From positions 1 to 39,213 of the forward strand of contig NZ_NTGE01000084.1 of NCBI RefSeq assembly GCF_002291145.1: a stretch of DNA of 39,213 nt. The letters run 5' to 3'. The position numbers were made by a program, and so were the translations under genes. Positions 10,738-18,375 of this stretch are shown piece by piece (position 1 is the first letter of the stretch; the number at the start of each line of letters is the position of its first letter). The DNA is from Streptomyces sp. SA15. Its GTDB lineage: Bacteria > Actinomycetota > Actinomycetes > Streptomycetales > Streptomycetaceae. The notes below the pieces were generated by a model. It did not search any database. It was not told the origin of the DNA and worked only from the letters and a program-made list of their open reading frames with translations.

Positions 10738-12069
10738 TTGACTGCTGACCTGCTGGCACCTCTCGACCTGGCGTTCTGGAACATGGAGTCCGCCGAGCAT
10801 CCCATGCACCTGGGCGCGCTCGGCGTCCTCGCGGCACGCTCGCCCACCGCGGGCGCCCACGCGGCCGACCTGCTCGCCGCACGGGCCGCCGCGGTACCCG
10901 GACTGCGGATGCGGATCCGGAGCGTGTGGCAGCCGCTCGGCCTTCCGCCGGTCCTCGGCGGCGCCGCCCGGGAGCCCGACCCCGGCTTCGATCCCCTGAA
11001 CCACGTCCGGCTGCACGCCCCGACCGCGGACTTCCACACCGAGGCGGGACGGCTCATGCAGCGCCCGCTGGATCGCGGCCGGCCGCCGTGGGAGGCCCAT
11101 GTGCTGCCCGGGGAGGACGGCGTCTCGTTCGCCGTGCTGTTCAAGTTCCACCACGCCCTGGCCGACGGGCTGCGGGCGCTGACGCTCGCCGCCGGCGTCC
11201 TGGACCCGATGGACCTGCCGGCCCGCCGTCCCCGCCCCGCCGAGCCCTCGCGCGGCCTCCTGCCGGACGTGCGGAAACTGCCCGGGCGGGTGCGTGGCGC
11301 CCTGACCGACGTGGGCCGGGCCCTGGACATCGGCGCCTCCCTCGCCGTGTCCAACCTGGGTGTGCGCTCCTCCTCGGCCCTCACCGCCTGGCCCACCGGC
11401 ACCCGTCGCACCGCAGGAGTGGTCGTCGACCTCGACGACGTGCACCGCGTCCGCAAGGCCGAGGGCGGCACCGTCAACGATGTCCTCATCGCGGTCGTCG
11501 CCGGTGCCCTGCGCCGCTGGCTCGACGAGCGCGGCGACGGAAGCGAGGGCGTCGCGCCCCGCGCCCTGATCCCGGTCTCCACGCGTCGCCCGCGCACCGC
11601 CCACCCACAGGGCAACCGGCTCTCCGGGTACCTGATACGGCTTCCCGTCGCCGATCCGGACCCGCTCGGCCGCCTCGCCACGGTCCGTACGGCCATGGAC
11701 CGCAACAAGGACGCCGGACCCAACCGGGGCGCCGGTGCCGTCGCCCTGCTCGCCGACCATGTGCCGGCGCTCGGTCACCGGCTCGGCGGTGCGCTGGCGA
11801 GCCAGGCCGCGCGGCTCTGGTTCGACATCCTCGTCACCAGCGTGCCGCTGCCGAGCATCGGCCTGAGGCTCGGCGGCAACCCGGTGACCGCGGTGTTTCC
11901 CTTCGCCCCGCTGGCCCGTGGCCAGTCCCTCGCGGTCGCGATCTCGACGTACCGGGGGAGCGTCCACTTCGGGCTCGTCGCCGACGCGCACGCCGTACCG
12001 GATCTCGACCGGCTGGCCCACGCCCTGTCCAAGGAGGTGGAGACGCTGATCACTGCCTGCGACCCGTGA
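10738..12069 (+). CDS. WS/DGAT family acyltransferase (wax ester synthase / diacylglycerol acyltransferase)
   Basis: The 443-residue enzyme is predicted to transfer acyl groups from acyl-CoA to diacylglycerol or fatty alcohol at the inner membrane face, making triacylglycerol storage lipid. The active-site motif HHALADG (H138, H139, D143, G144) matches HHxxxDG. N-terminal FWNMESAEHPMHLGAL and C-terminal conserved VNDVLIAVVAGALRRWL and VTSVPLPSIGLRLGG fit the family, as does the length. From memory S. coelicolor has three such proteins and SCO0958 sits in a similar neighbourhood. The TTG at 10738 is used because GAGG lies 7 nt before it; no ATG is near. It has its own transcript after the terminator at 10610. 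Confidence 0.88.
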   Translation: MTADLLAPLDLAFWNMESAEHPMHLGALGVLAARSPTAGAHAADLLAARAAAVPGLRMRIRSVWQPLGLPPVLGGAAREPDPGFDPLNHVRLHAPTADFHTEAGRLMQRPLDRGRPPWEAHVLPGEDGVSFAVLFKFHHALADGLRALTLAAGVLDPMDLPARRPRPAEPSRGLLPDVRKLPGRVRGALTDVGRALDIGASLAVSNLGVRSSSALTAWPTGTRRTAGVVVDLDDVHRVRKAEGGTVNDVLIAVVAGALRRWLDERGDGSEGVAPRALIPVSTRRPRTAHPQGNRLSGYLIRLPVADPDPLGRLATVRTAMDRNKDAGPNRGAGAVALLADHVPALGHRLGGALASQAARLWFDILVTSVPLPSIGLRLGGNPVTAVFPFAPLARGQSLAVAISTYRGSVHFGLVADAHAVPDLDRLAHALSKEVETLITACDP

Positions 12070-12098
12070 TCGGCGTGTCTTCTGGCTCGTTCACCTCC

Positions 12099-12220
12099 GG
12101 GGCGCTCCAGCCGGTGTCGAGAGTGCGACCGTGCTCACCCCTTCGGGCCTCCGCGCTCCCCCACTCTCGGCTTCGCTCGAGCGGGGGGACCCCCATGCAC
12201 TCTCGACACCGGCGCGCCCC
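12099..12220. repeat. 122-bp palindromic intergenic repeat (REP/MITE-like)
   Basis: A perfect 16-bp inverted repeat (CCGGTGTCGAGAGTGC at 12111-12126, complement at 12197-12212) is extended outward by GGGGCGC (12099-12105) and GCGCCCC (12214-12220). Inside, CTCCCCC...CTTCG...GGGGGGAC folds into a second hairpin near 12158-12191. The central part resembles sequences I have seen dispersed in Streptomyces genomes, but copy number cannot be checked here. It lies between the acyltransferase and SDR genes and could also end transcription. Confidence 0.7.
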
Positions 12221-12334
12221 TGCGGCTCACTCGCGAGTGGGTTTGGCGTGCGGCCCGGCGCTCCGTAAAATTCCCCGTTCGAAAGCGGCTGCCGTCGGAG
12301 CGCCGCGCGAAGGACCCAGGGAACGGCAGCGGCC

Positions 12335-13819
12335 ATGACGGTGACAGATAACGGCTCGGCGACCATGGACGAGGTGGCTGAGTCCTCGTACGGACCCGGC
12401 ATCGACCCGGAACGGCTCGCCGTCTGCCTCAGCGTGCTGGAGGAACTCGACAAGCTGGAGGTCGACCACCCGGACGCGATCGCGGTGCGCCGGGCCACCG
12501 CGGGCGTCTACCGCACCGTCAAGCAGCGCCGCCGCCAGGAGCGCCGGGCCGCCAAGACCGCCCACGACAAGGCGGTCACGGAGGCCACGGCGACCGGCTC
12601 GGCCCAGCGCATCGACGACGAGACGGAGGGCGTCCTGCCGTCGTCGGTCACGGAGGAAGGGCAGATCGCGGGGATACTCCAGCGCCCGCGCTCCTGCTAC
12701 ACCTGCAAGACCCGGTACGTCGAGGTCGACTACTTCTACCACCAGCTCTGCCAGAAGTGCGCCGCCGAGAACCGGGCCCGCCGCGACGCCCGCGCCGACC
12801 TCACCGGCAAGCGCGCGCTGCTCACCGGCGGACGCGCCAAGATCGGCATGTACATCGCGCTGCGCCTGCTGCGCGACGGCGCCCACACGACGATCACCAC
12901 CCGCTTCCCGAACGACGCCGTCCGCCGCTTCAAGGCCCAGCCCGACAGCGCCGACTGGATCCACCGTCTGAAGATCGTCGGCATCGACCTGCGCGACCCC
13001 GCCCAGGTGGTGGCCCTGGCCGACTCGGTGGCCGCCGAGGGCCCGCTCGACATCCTGATCAACAACGCGGCGCAGACCGTACGGCGCTCCCCGCAGGCCT
13101 ACGGCGAGCTGCTCGCCGCCGAGGCCGCCCCGCTGCCCGCCGGTGAACTGCCCGCCGCCGAGGTGATCGGCACCTTCGGCTCCGGCGCGGTGGCCGCGCT
13201 CCCGGTGGCCGGGGGCGGCGCGCTGACCGCCCAGGACGTCACCGACCTGGCCCTGGTCTCCGGCTCGGCGTCCCTGGAGCGCATCGCCGCCGGTACGGCG
13301 ATCGACGCGGGCGGGCTCGTCCCCGACCTGCACGACACCAACAGCTGGATCCAGACGGTCGAGGAGGTCACGCCCATCGAGCTGCTCGAGGTCCAGCTCT
13401 GCAACTCCACGGCGCCCTTCATCCTGATCAGCCGCCTGCGCCCGGCGATGGCCGCCTCGGCGTCCCGCCGGACGTACATCGTCAACGTCTCCGCCATGGA
13501 GGGCGTCTTCGCCCGCGGCTACAAGGGCGCCGGCCATCCGCACACCAACATGGCCAAGGCCGCCCTGAACATGCTCACGCGCACCAGCGCCCAGGAGATG
13601 TTCGACAAGGACGGCATCCTCATGACGGCCGTCGACACCGGCTGGATCACGGACGAGCGACCGCATCCGGACAAGGTCCGCCTGGCGGAGGCGGGTTTCC
13701 ACGCCCCGCTGGACCTGGTGGACGGTGCGGCCCGGGTGTACGACCCGATCGTGCGCGGCGAGGAGGGCGAGGACCTGTACGGGGTGTTCCTGAAGGATTA
13801 CGCGCCAGGCAAGTGGTGA
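12335..13819 (+). CDS. SDR-family protein with N-terminal zinc-ribbon extension
   Basis: The 494-residue protein has a helical N-terminal region (1-115) and a four-cysteine zinc-ribbon-like motif (CYTC at 121-124, CQKC at 139-142). A short-chain dehydrogenase domain follows, with the dinucleotide loop TGGRAKIG (164-171) and NNAA (243-246) in place of NNAG. The catalytic Ser is seen (NVSAMEG, S386) and Lys408 stands in TNMAKAAL. The residue four before that Lys is Thr404, not Tyr, and a Tyr lies further back in GYKGAG. Standard SDR chemistry may therefore be altered or lost. The domain also has an insertion of about 90 residues (255-345). It is a recurrent actinobacterial architecture of unknown role. 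The ATG at 12335 follows a weak purine site. It reads in the same direction as the WS/DGAT gene but is separated by the repeat. Confidence 0.8.
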   Translation: MTVTDNGSATMDEVAESSYGPGIDPERLAVCLSVLEELDKLEVDHPDAIAVRRATAGVYRTVKQRRRQERRAAKTAHDKAVTEATATGSAQRIDDETEGVLPSSVTEEGQIAGILQRPRSCYTCKTRYVEVDYFYHQLCQKCAAENRARRDARADLTGKRALLTGGRAKIGMYIALRLLRDGAHTTITTRFPNDAVRRFKAQPDSADWIHRLKIVGIDLRDPAQVVALADSVAAEGPLDILINNAAQTVRRSPQAYGELLAAEAAPLPAGELPAAEVIGTFGSGAVAALPVAGGGALTAQDVTDLALVSGSASLERIAAGTAIDAGGLVPDLHDTNSWIQTVEEVTPIELLEVQLCNSTAPFILISRLRPAMAASASRRTYIVNVSAMEGVFARGYKGAGHPHTNMAKAALNMLTRTSAQEMFDKDGILMTAVDTGWITDERPHPDKVRLAEAGFHAPLDLVDGAARVYDPIVRGEEGEDLYGVFLKDYAPGKW

Positions 13820-14052
13820 GGCCGGCGTAGGCGGTCGTGGACCGCGTACGCCCCGGAGTCGTACGCGGCCCGCACCCCGCGTGCCCCCGTCCACCACCAG
13901 ATCCGCCCCGGTGACCCACCGCGCCGCGTCCGACGCCAGCCACACGACGGCCCGGGCGATGTCCTCGGGCTCGCCGATCCGGCCCAGAGGCAGCCCCGCG
14001 GCCACCTCGTGACCACGGCGGCCCTGCCCTGCAGCCCGTACGGCGACATCAT
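13798..14052 (-). pseudogene. remnant of a short-chain dehydrogenase gene
   Basis: The ATG at 14052 opens MMSPYGLQGRAAVVT, the usual first strand of an SDR. The nucleotide-binding loop and whole core are missing. At about 14008 the reading shifts frame into VAAGLPLGRIGEPEDIA and AARWVTGADLVVDGG, the conserved C-terminal part of classical SDRs. About 190 residues have been deleted, and a second frame change is likely near 13890. The start is 26 bp after the stop of the HD-like gene, so the two were once an operon. Its end overlaps the end of the zinc-ribbon SDR gene. Confidence 0.75.
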
Positions 14053-14077
14053 CGCCGTACCGTCTCATGACGAACCG

Positions 14078-14527
14078 TCAGTCGACAGCCCCGAGGCGGG
14101 AGTTCCGCGCCGCCACCAGCTCCAGCACCGTGCGCCAGTCCTCCAGGACACCCGCGTCGAACCCGGCGACCCAGCCCTCCTCGTCGGCCTGGCGCAGGCG
14201 CAGCAGGTCGTCGTCGGCGGGGCCGGTGCCCGGGACGTGCCCGCGGACGAGGCGGGAGACCCGCTCGCCGAGCAGGGAACGGACCGCGTCGGCCGCGCAG
14301 TCCGCGTGCGCGGTCTCGTCCCCGGGGCGCAGCAGCGGACCGATCGCGCGCACCAGGCCCGCCACCTGGAGCTCCTTGTCGGCGGGACGGCTGCGGCGCA
14401 GCAGCGCGGCGGTCCGCAGCGCGTGCTGGTGCAGATCGACCCGGCCCCTCCCGGGCCCGGGCGCGCCCCAGGCGCCCCGGCAGGCGTACAGCAGATCCAT
14501 CAGCTCCTCGACACTGCGCAGCTCCAT
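14078..14527 (-). CDS. HD-domain-like protein with degenerate metal site
   Basis: The 149-residue protein resembles the helical HD fold of small phosphohydrolases and PhnZ-like oxygenases: VDLHQHALRTAALLRRSRPA, then ELQVAGLVRAIGPLL, then ETAHADCAADAVRSLLG and VSRLVRGHVPGT. In catalytic members the segment after VAGL reads HDIG or HDLG. Here it is VRAIG, so the defining His-Asp pair is absent, while H33, H35, H78 and the late RGHV histidine remain. It may be a non-enzymatic binder or a member with altered metals. The ATG at 14527 is well placed behind GGGAGGA. It was probably followed by the SDR that is now a pseudogene. Confidence 0.6.
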   Translation of the reverse strand: MELRSVEELMDLLYACRGAWGAPGPGRGRVDLHQHALRTAALLRRSRPADKELQVAGLVRAIGPLLRPGDETAHADCAADAVRSLLGERVSRLVRGHVPGTGPADDDLLRLRQADEEGWVAGFDAGVLEDWRTVLELVAARNSRLGAVD

Positions 14528-14978
14528 GCGTCAGTCCTCCCGCCGGACAAGCCGTTGCCGTCCGGCAGCAGATCATGGCCGGCTTGCGATTCGGCCAACG
14601 GGAACTTAACTGCGTCGACTGTTCGTCGGCGTAGGCCGAACGGGCTACTCCCAAAGAGGGGCAGTATGTAACAAAGAGGTGCATATCCTACCTGGCCGAA
14701 TACGCGCCGACTTCAGATAGTTACCCCTTGTTTTCAGCCCCATCGAGCGGACCCTCGCTCATATGGGTAATCTGTAACCGACGGACAGCAGCACGGGGTC
14801 CTAACCCACACCCACGGTCCGTCATGGGACACGCCGGTTCACAACGGCCTGCTCTCGTACGAGTAACCGGCGCCACCGCGTCCGAACTGCCTCAAGCCAG
14901 ACACCAGCGGGCGTCGGAGACCAGGCCGCAGACTGGGCCGGAACGACCGAGGGTGACCCGACACATAAGGAGTGCGCG
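14528..14978. promoter_or_regulatory. 451-bp regulatory gap before the 57-aa peptide gene
   Basis: No coding frame with normal codon use is seen. The stretch 14600-14790 is clearly more AT-rich than its surroundings (AAGAGGTGCATATCCTACC, GATAGTTACCCCTTGTTTTC, ATATGGGTAATCTGTAACC), as expected for promoters and binding sites of both the minus-strand HD-like gene and the plus-strand small gene. No confident -35/-10 pair could be fixed by eye. Confidence 0.35.
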
Positions 14979-15152
14979 GTGACACCGGAGAAGACGAATC
15001 GCGAGCAGCGCCCCAAGGAACGCACGGAGCGCGCGGGCCACCGGCCCGGCGACATCGGAAGCCTGGACGTGTGGGCCCGGTCCGCACCGATCCGCCTGGC
15101 GGGCTACGAGGACGACCTCGCCGAGCCCCACATCCTGCCCAGCGTGGACTGA
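14979..15152 (+). CDS. unrecognised 57-residue peptide gene
   Basis: A GTG start with a strong ribosome site (AAGGAG at 14967-14972, 6 nt spacing) opens a 57-codon frame. The first 25 residues are highly charged (MTPEKTNREQRPKERTERAG). The second half is mixed hydrophobic and acidic (SLDVWARSAPIRLAG, then YEDDLAEPHILPSVD). There is no signal peptide, membrane segment or cysteine. Codon use has high third-position GC. The leader-like front and distinct tail could suit a modified peptide, but no maturation enzyme is next to it. The only close partner is the GNAT gene 72 bp downstream. A small regulatory or binding protein is equally possible. I do not recognise a family. Confidence 0.65.
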   Translation: MTPEKTNREQRPKERTERAGHRPGDIGSLDVWARSAPIRLAGYEDDLAEPHILPSVD

Positions 15153-15200
15153 CCCAGCGGGGACCGGCCCGCAGGCAGGACCCGTCGCGATCGCCGATCG

Positions 15201-15227
15201 CATGGGCGTGCGAGACTCACGCCCATG
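15201..15227 (+). promoter_or_regulatory. 10-bp perfect hairpin enclosing the GNAT start codon
   Basis: CATGGGCGTG (15201-15210) pairs with CACGCCCATG (15218-15227) around a 7-nt loop. The last three bases are the ATG of the acetyltransferase. No ribosome binding site is visible in front. In an mRNA from the small upstream gene the start would be hidden; a leaderless transcript beginning at the ATG would avoid it. It could also be a DNA operator. Confidence 0.65.
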
Positions 15228-15707
15228 CTGATCAGAGAAGCCGTGGCCGAGGACTGGCCACGGATCTGGCCTTTCTGGCACCGGATCGTCGCCGCCGCCG
15301 AGACCTACGCCTGGGACTCGGACACCTCCGAGGAAGCGGCCCGAGCCCTGTGGATGGCCCCGGCCAAGACCGTCTACGTCGTCGAGGACGAAACCGGAGC
15401 CGTCGTAGCCTCCGCCTACCTCACCCCCAACTACGGCGGCCCCGCCTCCCGCATCGCCAACGCGGGCTTCATGGTCGACCCCGACCACGCCGGCCGCGGC
15501 ATCGGCCGCGCCCTCGCCGAACACCTCCTGGCCGCCGCCGAGGCCGCCGGCTACGAGGGCATGGTCTTCAACGCCGTCGTCGAGACGAACCCGGCCGTGA
15601 AGCTCTGGACGTCCCTCGGCTTCACGATTCTGGGGACGGTCCCGGAGGCGTACGACCACCCCCGGCACGGCCGCGTGGGCCTGCACATCATGTACAAGGC
15701 CCTCTAG
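15225..15707 (+). CDS. GNAT N-acetyltransferase, phosphinothricin-acetyltransferase-like
   Basis: The 160-residue protein is a single GNAT domain that transfers acetyl from acetyl-CoA to an amine. Seen are the N-terminal strand LIREAVAEDWPRIW, the central strand NAGFMVDPDHAGRGIGRAL with the acetyl-CoA P-loop (R/Q-x-x-G-x-G/A form HAGRGIG), and motif B NPAVKLWTSLGFTILG. The substrate is unknown. The ATG at 15225 is fixed by homology but lies in a hairpin and lacks a ribosome site. The gene follows the 57-aa peptide gene in the same direction and converges on the amidase with a 13-bp gap. Confidence 0.85.
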   Translation: MLIREAVAEDWPRIWPFWHRIVAAAETYAWDSDTSEEAARALWMAPAKTVYVVEDETGAVVASAYLTPNYGGPASRIANAGFMVDPDHAGRGIGRALAEHLLAAAEAAGYEGMVFNAVVETNPAVKLWTSLGFTILGTVPEAYDHPRHGRVGLHIMYKAL

Positions 15708-15720
15708 GGCCTGCCCGCCC

Positions 15721-17064
15721 CTACCCCAGCGGCGCCGTCCGCTGCCACGGATGCCGCCGCTCCAACTGCTCGGCCACCTCCAGCAGATCCGCCTCCGACC
15801 CCGGACGCCCCACCAGCTGTACGGCGCAGGGGGCGCCGGAGGGCAGCGTGCCGAAGGGGACCGACATCGCGGGCCAGCCGGTCAGGTTCCACGGCGGGGT
15901 CATGGGCGAGTAGTTCGTGTTGGCCAGCACGTTGCTCAGCCAGCCCCGCTCGTGCCAGGGCCCGGCCTTGGGGGAGCGGCGGGCGAGTGCCGGGGTGAGC
16001 AGCACGTCGTACTCGGCGAAGAACGGCTCCAGGCGCCGGCGCAGTGTCTCCCGCGCCGTGCCTGTGCGGGCTGTGCCGACGAATGACCGCCCGATGGCCG
16101 CATGGACCCGGGTGCGCCGCGCGAGCTGCCGTCTGTCGAGGCCCTGCGCGTCCACGAAGGTGCCCGCCGTCCAGTGGGCGAGCGAGGTGAGGCTCAGCGA
16201 CACCGGATACGGCGGGTCGGCGCGCCGTACCGGGTGACCTGCCTTGATGAGCAGCCCGGCGGCCTCCCGGACCGCGGTCGTATAGGGCTTGGTGACGGCG
16301 ACTCCGGCGATCGGGCTGCGCAGGGAGACGGCGACCTTGTGCGTGACGGGCCCGTCCCGTCGTACGAACTCGGTGTCCGCGATGACCGACAGCATCAGGC
16401 GGGCGTCCTCGACGGTCGTGGCCAGGGGCCCGTTCTCGGACATGCCGAACCAGTCGCCGTCGCTGACGCCGGCCGGGACCACGCCGGCGCCCGGCTTCAG
16501 GGTGAGCAGGCCGCAGTTGGCCGCCGGTATGCGCAAGGAGCCCATGCCGTCGTTGCCGAGGGCGATCGGCACCAGGCCGGCGGCGACGGCGGCCGCGCTG
16601 CCGCCAGAGGAGCCGCCCGCCGTGCGGGAGGTGTCCCACGGGTTGCGGGCGGTGCCGTGGACGCCCTCGGTAGTGCCGAAGACGCACAGTTCCGGCACGT
16701 TGGTGAGACCCACGACCACCGCTCCCGCCGCCCGTAGCCGGGCCACGGTGACATGGTCGGCGCCGGCGGGTGTGTCCGCGGTCGCGGCGCTGCCGAGGCG
16801 CCGGGACTCGCCCCGCACGGCCAGATTGTCCTTGACGGCCACGGGCACGCCGGCCAGGGGCAGTTCGGCGAGGTCGCCGCGCGCGGCCACCTCGTCGGCC
16901 TCAGCGAGCGCCGCCTCGGCGCGTACCACCCGGAAGGCTCCGATGCGACCGTCCAGCCGTTCGATCCGGGCGAGGTGCTCGGCCACCACTTCGCTGGGCG
17001 TGGCCCGCTTCTCGCGTACGGCGGCGGCGATCTCGGTGGCGGTCCGGCCGACCCAGCTGGTCAC
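15721..17064 (-). CDS. amidase-signature family hydrolase
   Basis: The 447-residue protein has the amidase signature Ser-cisSer-Lys triad: Lys in VAVKDNLAVRG, and the Ser pair in TAGGSSGGSAAAVAAG. The conserved tail ANTNYSPMTPPWNLTGWPAMSVP completes the family fold. Such enzymes hydrolyse carboxamides in the cytosol; the substrate here cannot be told. No GatB or GatC is near, so it is not the tRNA amidotransferase subunit. The GTG at 17064 (MTSWVGRTATEI) is chosen because GAGGAGC lies 8 nt before it; the frame is open further upstream without homology. It follows the lipoprotein hydrolase in the same direction after 144 bp. Confidence 0.88.
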   Translation of the reverse strand: MTSWVGRTATEIAAAVREKRATPSEVVAEHLARIERLDGRIGAFRVVRAEAALAEADEVAARGDLAELPLAGVPVAVKDNLAVRGESRRLGSAATADTPAGADHVTVARLRAAGAVVVGLTNVPELCVFGTTEGVHGTARNPWDTSRTAGGSSGGSAAAVAAGLVPIALGNDGMGSLRIPAANCGLLTLKPGAGVVPAGVSDGDWFGMSENGPLATTVEDARLMLSVIADTEFVRRDGPVTHKVAVSLRSPIAGVAVTKPYTTAVREAAGLLIKAGHPVRRADPPYPVSLSLTSLAHWTAGTFVDAQGLDRRQLARRTRVHAAIGRSFVGTARTGTARETLRRRLEPFFAEYDVLLTPALARRSPKAGPWHERGWLSNVLANTNYSPMTPPWNLTGWPAMSVPFGTLPSGAPCAVQLVGRPGSEADLLEVAEQLERRHPWQRTAPLG

Positions 17065-17208
17065 GGGCGCTCCTCGGAGGTGGACGGGGTGCGAATGCCG
17101 TGAGCGTACTGGCGAGTTCGGATATTCGGACCGGTCTTCTTGGACTTTTCGCGAGATGACCGCACCGGGGCACCCACCGGACCCGGTCGCGGGTCCGAGC
17201 AGCACGCT

Positions 17209-18258
17209 TCAGCGCAGGTGCCGTTCGAAGAAGGCCATCGTGGCGTCCATCGAACGCGGCCACTGCGGTCCGAACGTGTGGCCCTCACCGTCATAGGTCC
17301 GTAGCTCGACGTCCTTGCCCGCCGCATCGAACGCGGCGACCGTCTGCCTCGACCAGGTGAGGGGACACGTGTCGTCCGCCGTGCCGTGGTGGACGAGCAG
17401 CGGCTCGGTCACGCGGTCGACGTAGGTGACGGGCGAGACTTCCCGCCAGAAGGCCGGGTTCTCCTCCGGGGTGCCGTGCTCGGCCTCGATCTCGGCGACG
17501 ATCGGGTCGTTCTCGGGGCGCTGGAACTGGTCGATGTTCTCCTCCGGGCGGGAGCTGACCGGCGCGAACACCACCGCCGCGTCGACCAGGCCCGGCGCCA
17601 CCACCAGCGTGTTGTACACGACACCGCCGCCCATCGACCGGCCCAGCAGGCCGATCCGGTCGCCGTCGATCTCCGCGCGGCCGGAGGAGCGCAGGGCCAT
17701 CACCGCGGCGATGACGTCCTCCGTGTAGCCGAGGCGGAGGTTCACGTCGTTGTCGGGGTCGTCGTCCGAGCCCGCGTGGTTGCGGTAGTCGGTGTGCAGA
17801 ACCACGTAGCCGTTGCGGGCGAGGAGGTCCTGTTCGCGTGCCAGGCCGCGGCCGGTGGTGTAGACGGCGGGGTCGATGTAGCCGTGGGCCAGCACCAGCG
17901 CCGGGAACGGCCCCTTGCCGGTCGGGATGTTCATGAGGCCCGAGATCGTCAGCCCGTTCGCCTCGTACGTCACCCGGTAGCTCGTGTAGGCGTCGGTCCG
18001 GGCGAGCACGGTGCCGAGGCGGAGGCCGGAGCCGTGGTGCTCGCGCTGGATCAGGCCCGGGATCGACACCGGGTTGACGGGCGTGCGAGTCGGGGAGGGG
18101 GTCGGCCCCCCGGCGCTGGTCCGTGCCGGCGGGCTGCTGCGTGCCGCGTCGTCGCCGTCACCGCCGTCACCGCCGTCGCCTCCGGTGCAGCCGACCACGG
18201 CCACCAGCAGAAGTGCGGCGGCGGCGCAGGCTGTTCCCCATGACCGCATGCGGCCCAT
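17209..18258 (-). CDS. exported lipoprotein alpha/beta hydrolase (peptidase S9-like)
   Basis: The 349-residue protein begins with a lipoprotein signal (WGTACAAAALLLVAVVGC, lipobox VVGC), followed by a Gly/Asp-rich linker and a Pro/Thr/Ser stretch. The hydrolase domain shows VLAHGYIDP (oxyanion region), the nucleophile elbow GLLGRSMGGG, a late Asp in HHGTADDTCPLTWSR and the catalytic His in YDGEGHTFG. It resembles dipeptidyl-aminopeptidase/acylaminoacyl-peptidase type serine hydrolases. It should act outside the membrane; the substrate is unknown. Starts at 18258 (ATG), 18249 (ATG) or 18273 (GTG) are all possible, and no clear ribosome site decides between them. Confidence 0.82.
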   Translation of the reverse strand: MGRMRSWGTACAAAALLLVAVVGCTGGDGGDGGDGDDAARSSPPARTSAGGPTPSPTRTPVNPVSIPGLIQREHHGSGLRLGTVLARTDAYTSYRVTYEANGLTISGLMNIPTGKGPFPALVLAHGYIDPAVYTTGRGLAREQDLLARNGYVVLHTDYRNHAGSDDDPDNDVNLRLGYTEDVIAAVMALRSSGRAEIDGDRIGLLGRSMGGGVVYNTLVVAPGLVDAAVVFAPVSSRPEENIDQFQRPENDPIVAEIEAEHGTPEENPAFWREVSPVTYVDRVTEPLLVHHGTADDTCPLTWSRQTVAAFDAAGKDVELRTYDGEGHTFGPQWPRSMDATMAFFERHLR

Positions 18259-18281
18259 TGTCCACGACGACAACGGCCCCT

Positions 18282-18366
18282 GGGAGGACCCGGTGCGACC
18301 GGGCCCTCCCGCGTCCGGTTACCCGTAGAACGGCCCCGGCGTGCTCCAGGTCGTGTGGCCGTTCTA
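18282..18366 (-). terminator. two hairpins downstream of the GntR regulator gene
   Basis: GGGAGGACCCGGT (18282-18294) pairs with ACCGGGCCCTCCC (18298-18310) with one mismatch and a 3-nt loop. TAGAACGGCC (18326-18335) pairs perfectly with GGCCGTTCTA (18357-18366). They lie between the regulator stop codon and the lipoprotein hydrolase start on the minus strand and should end the regulator transcript. Confidence 0.65.
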
Positions 18367-18375
18367 GCGCCTGAT

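Noticed and set aside
12227..14068. Long minus-strand open frame covering the zinc-ribbon SDR region
   Set aside because: It is a GC-bias shadow of the plus-strand gene; only its first 60 residues, outside that gene, resemble a protein (the SDR remnant).
14979..15152. Ribosomally made, modified peptide cluster
   Set aside because: No lanthionine, radical SAM, ATP-grasp, cyclodehydratase or protease gene is beside the small gene, so only an unassigned peptide is claimed.
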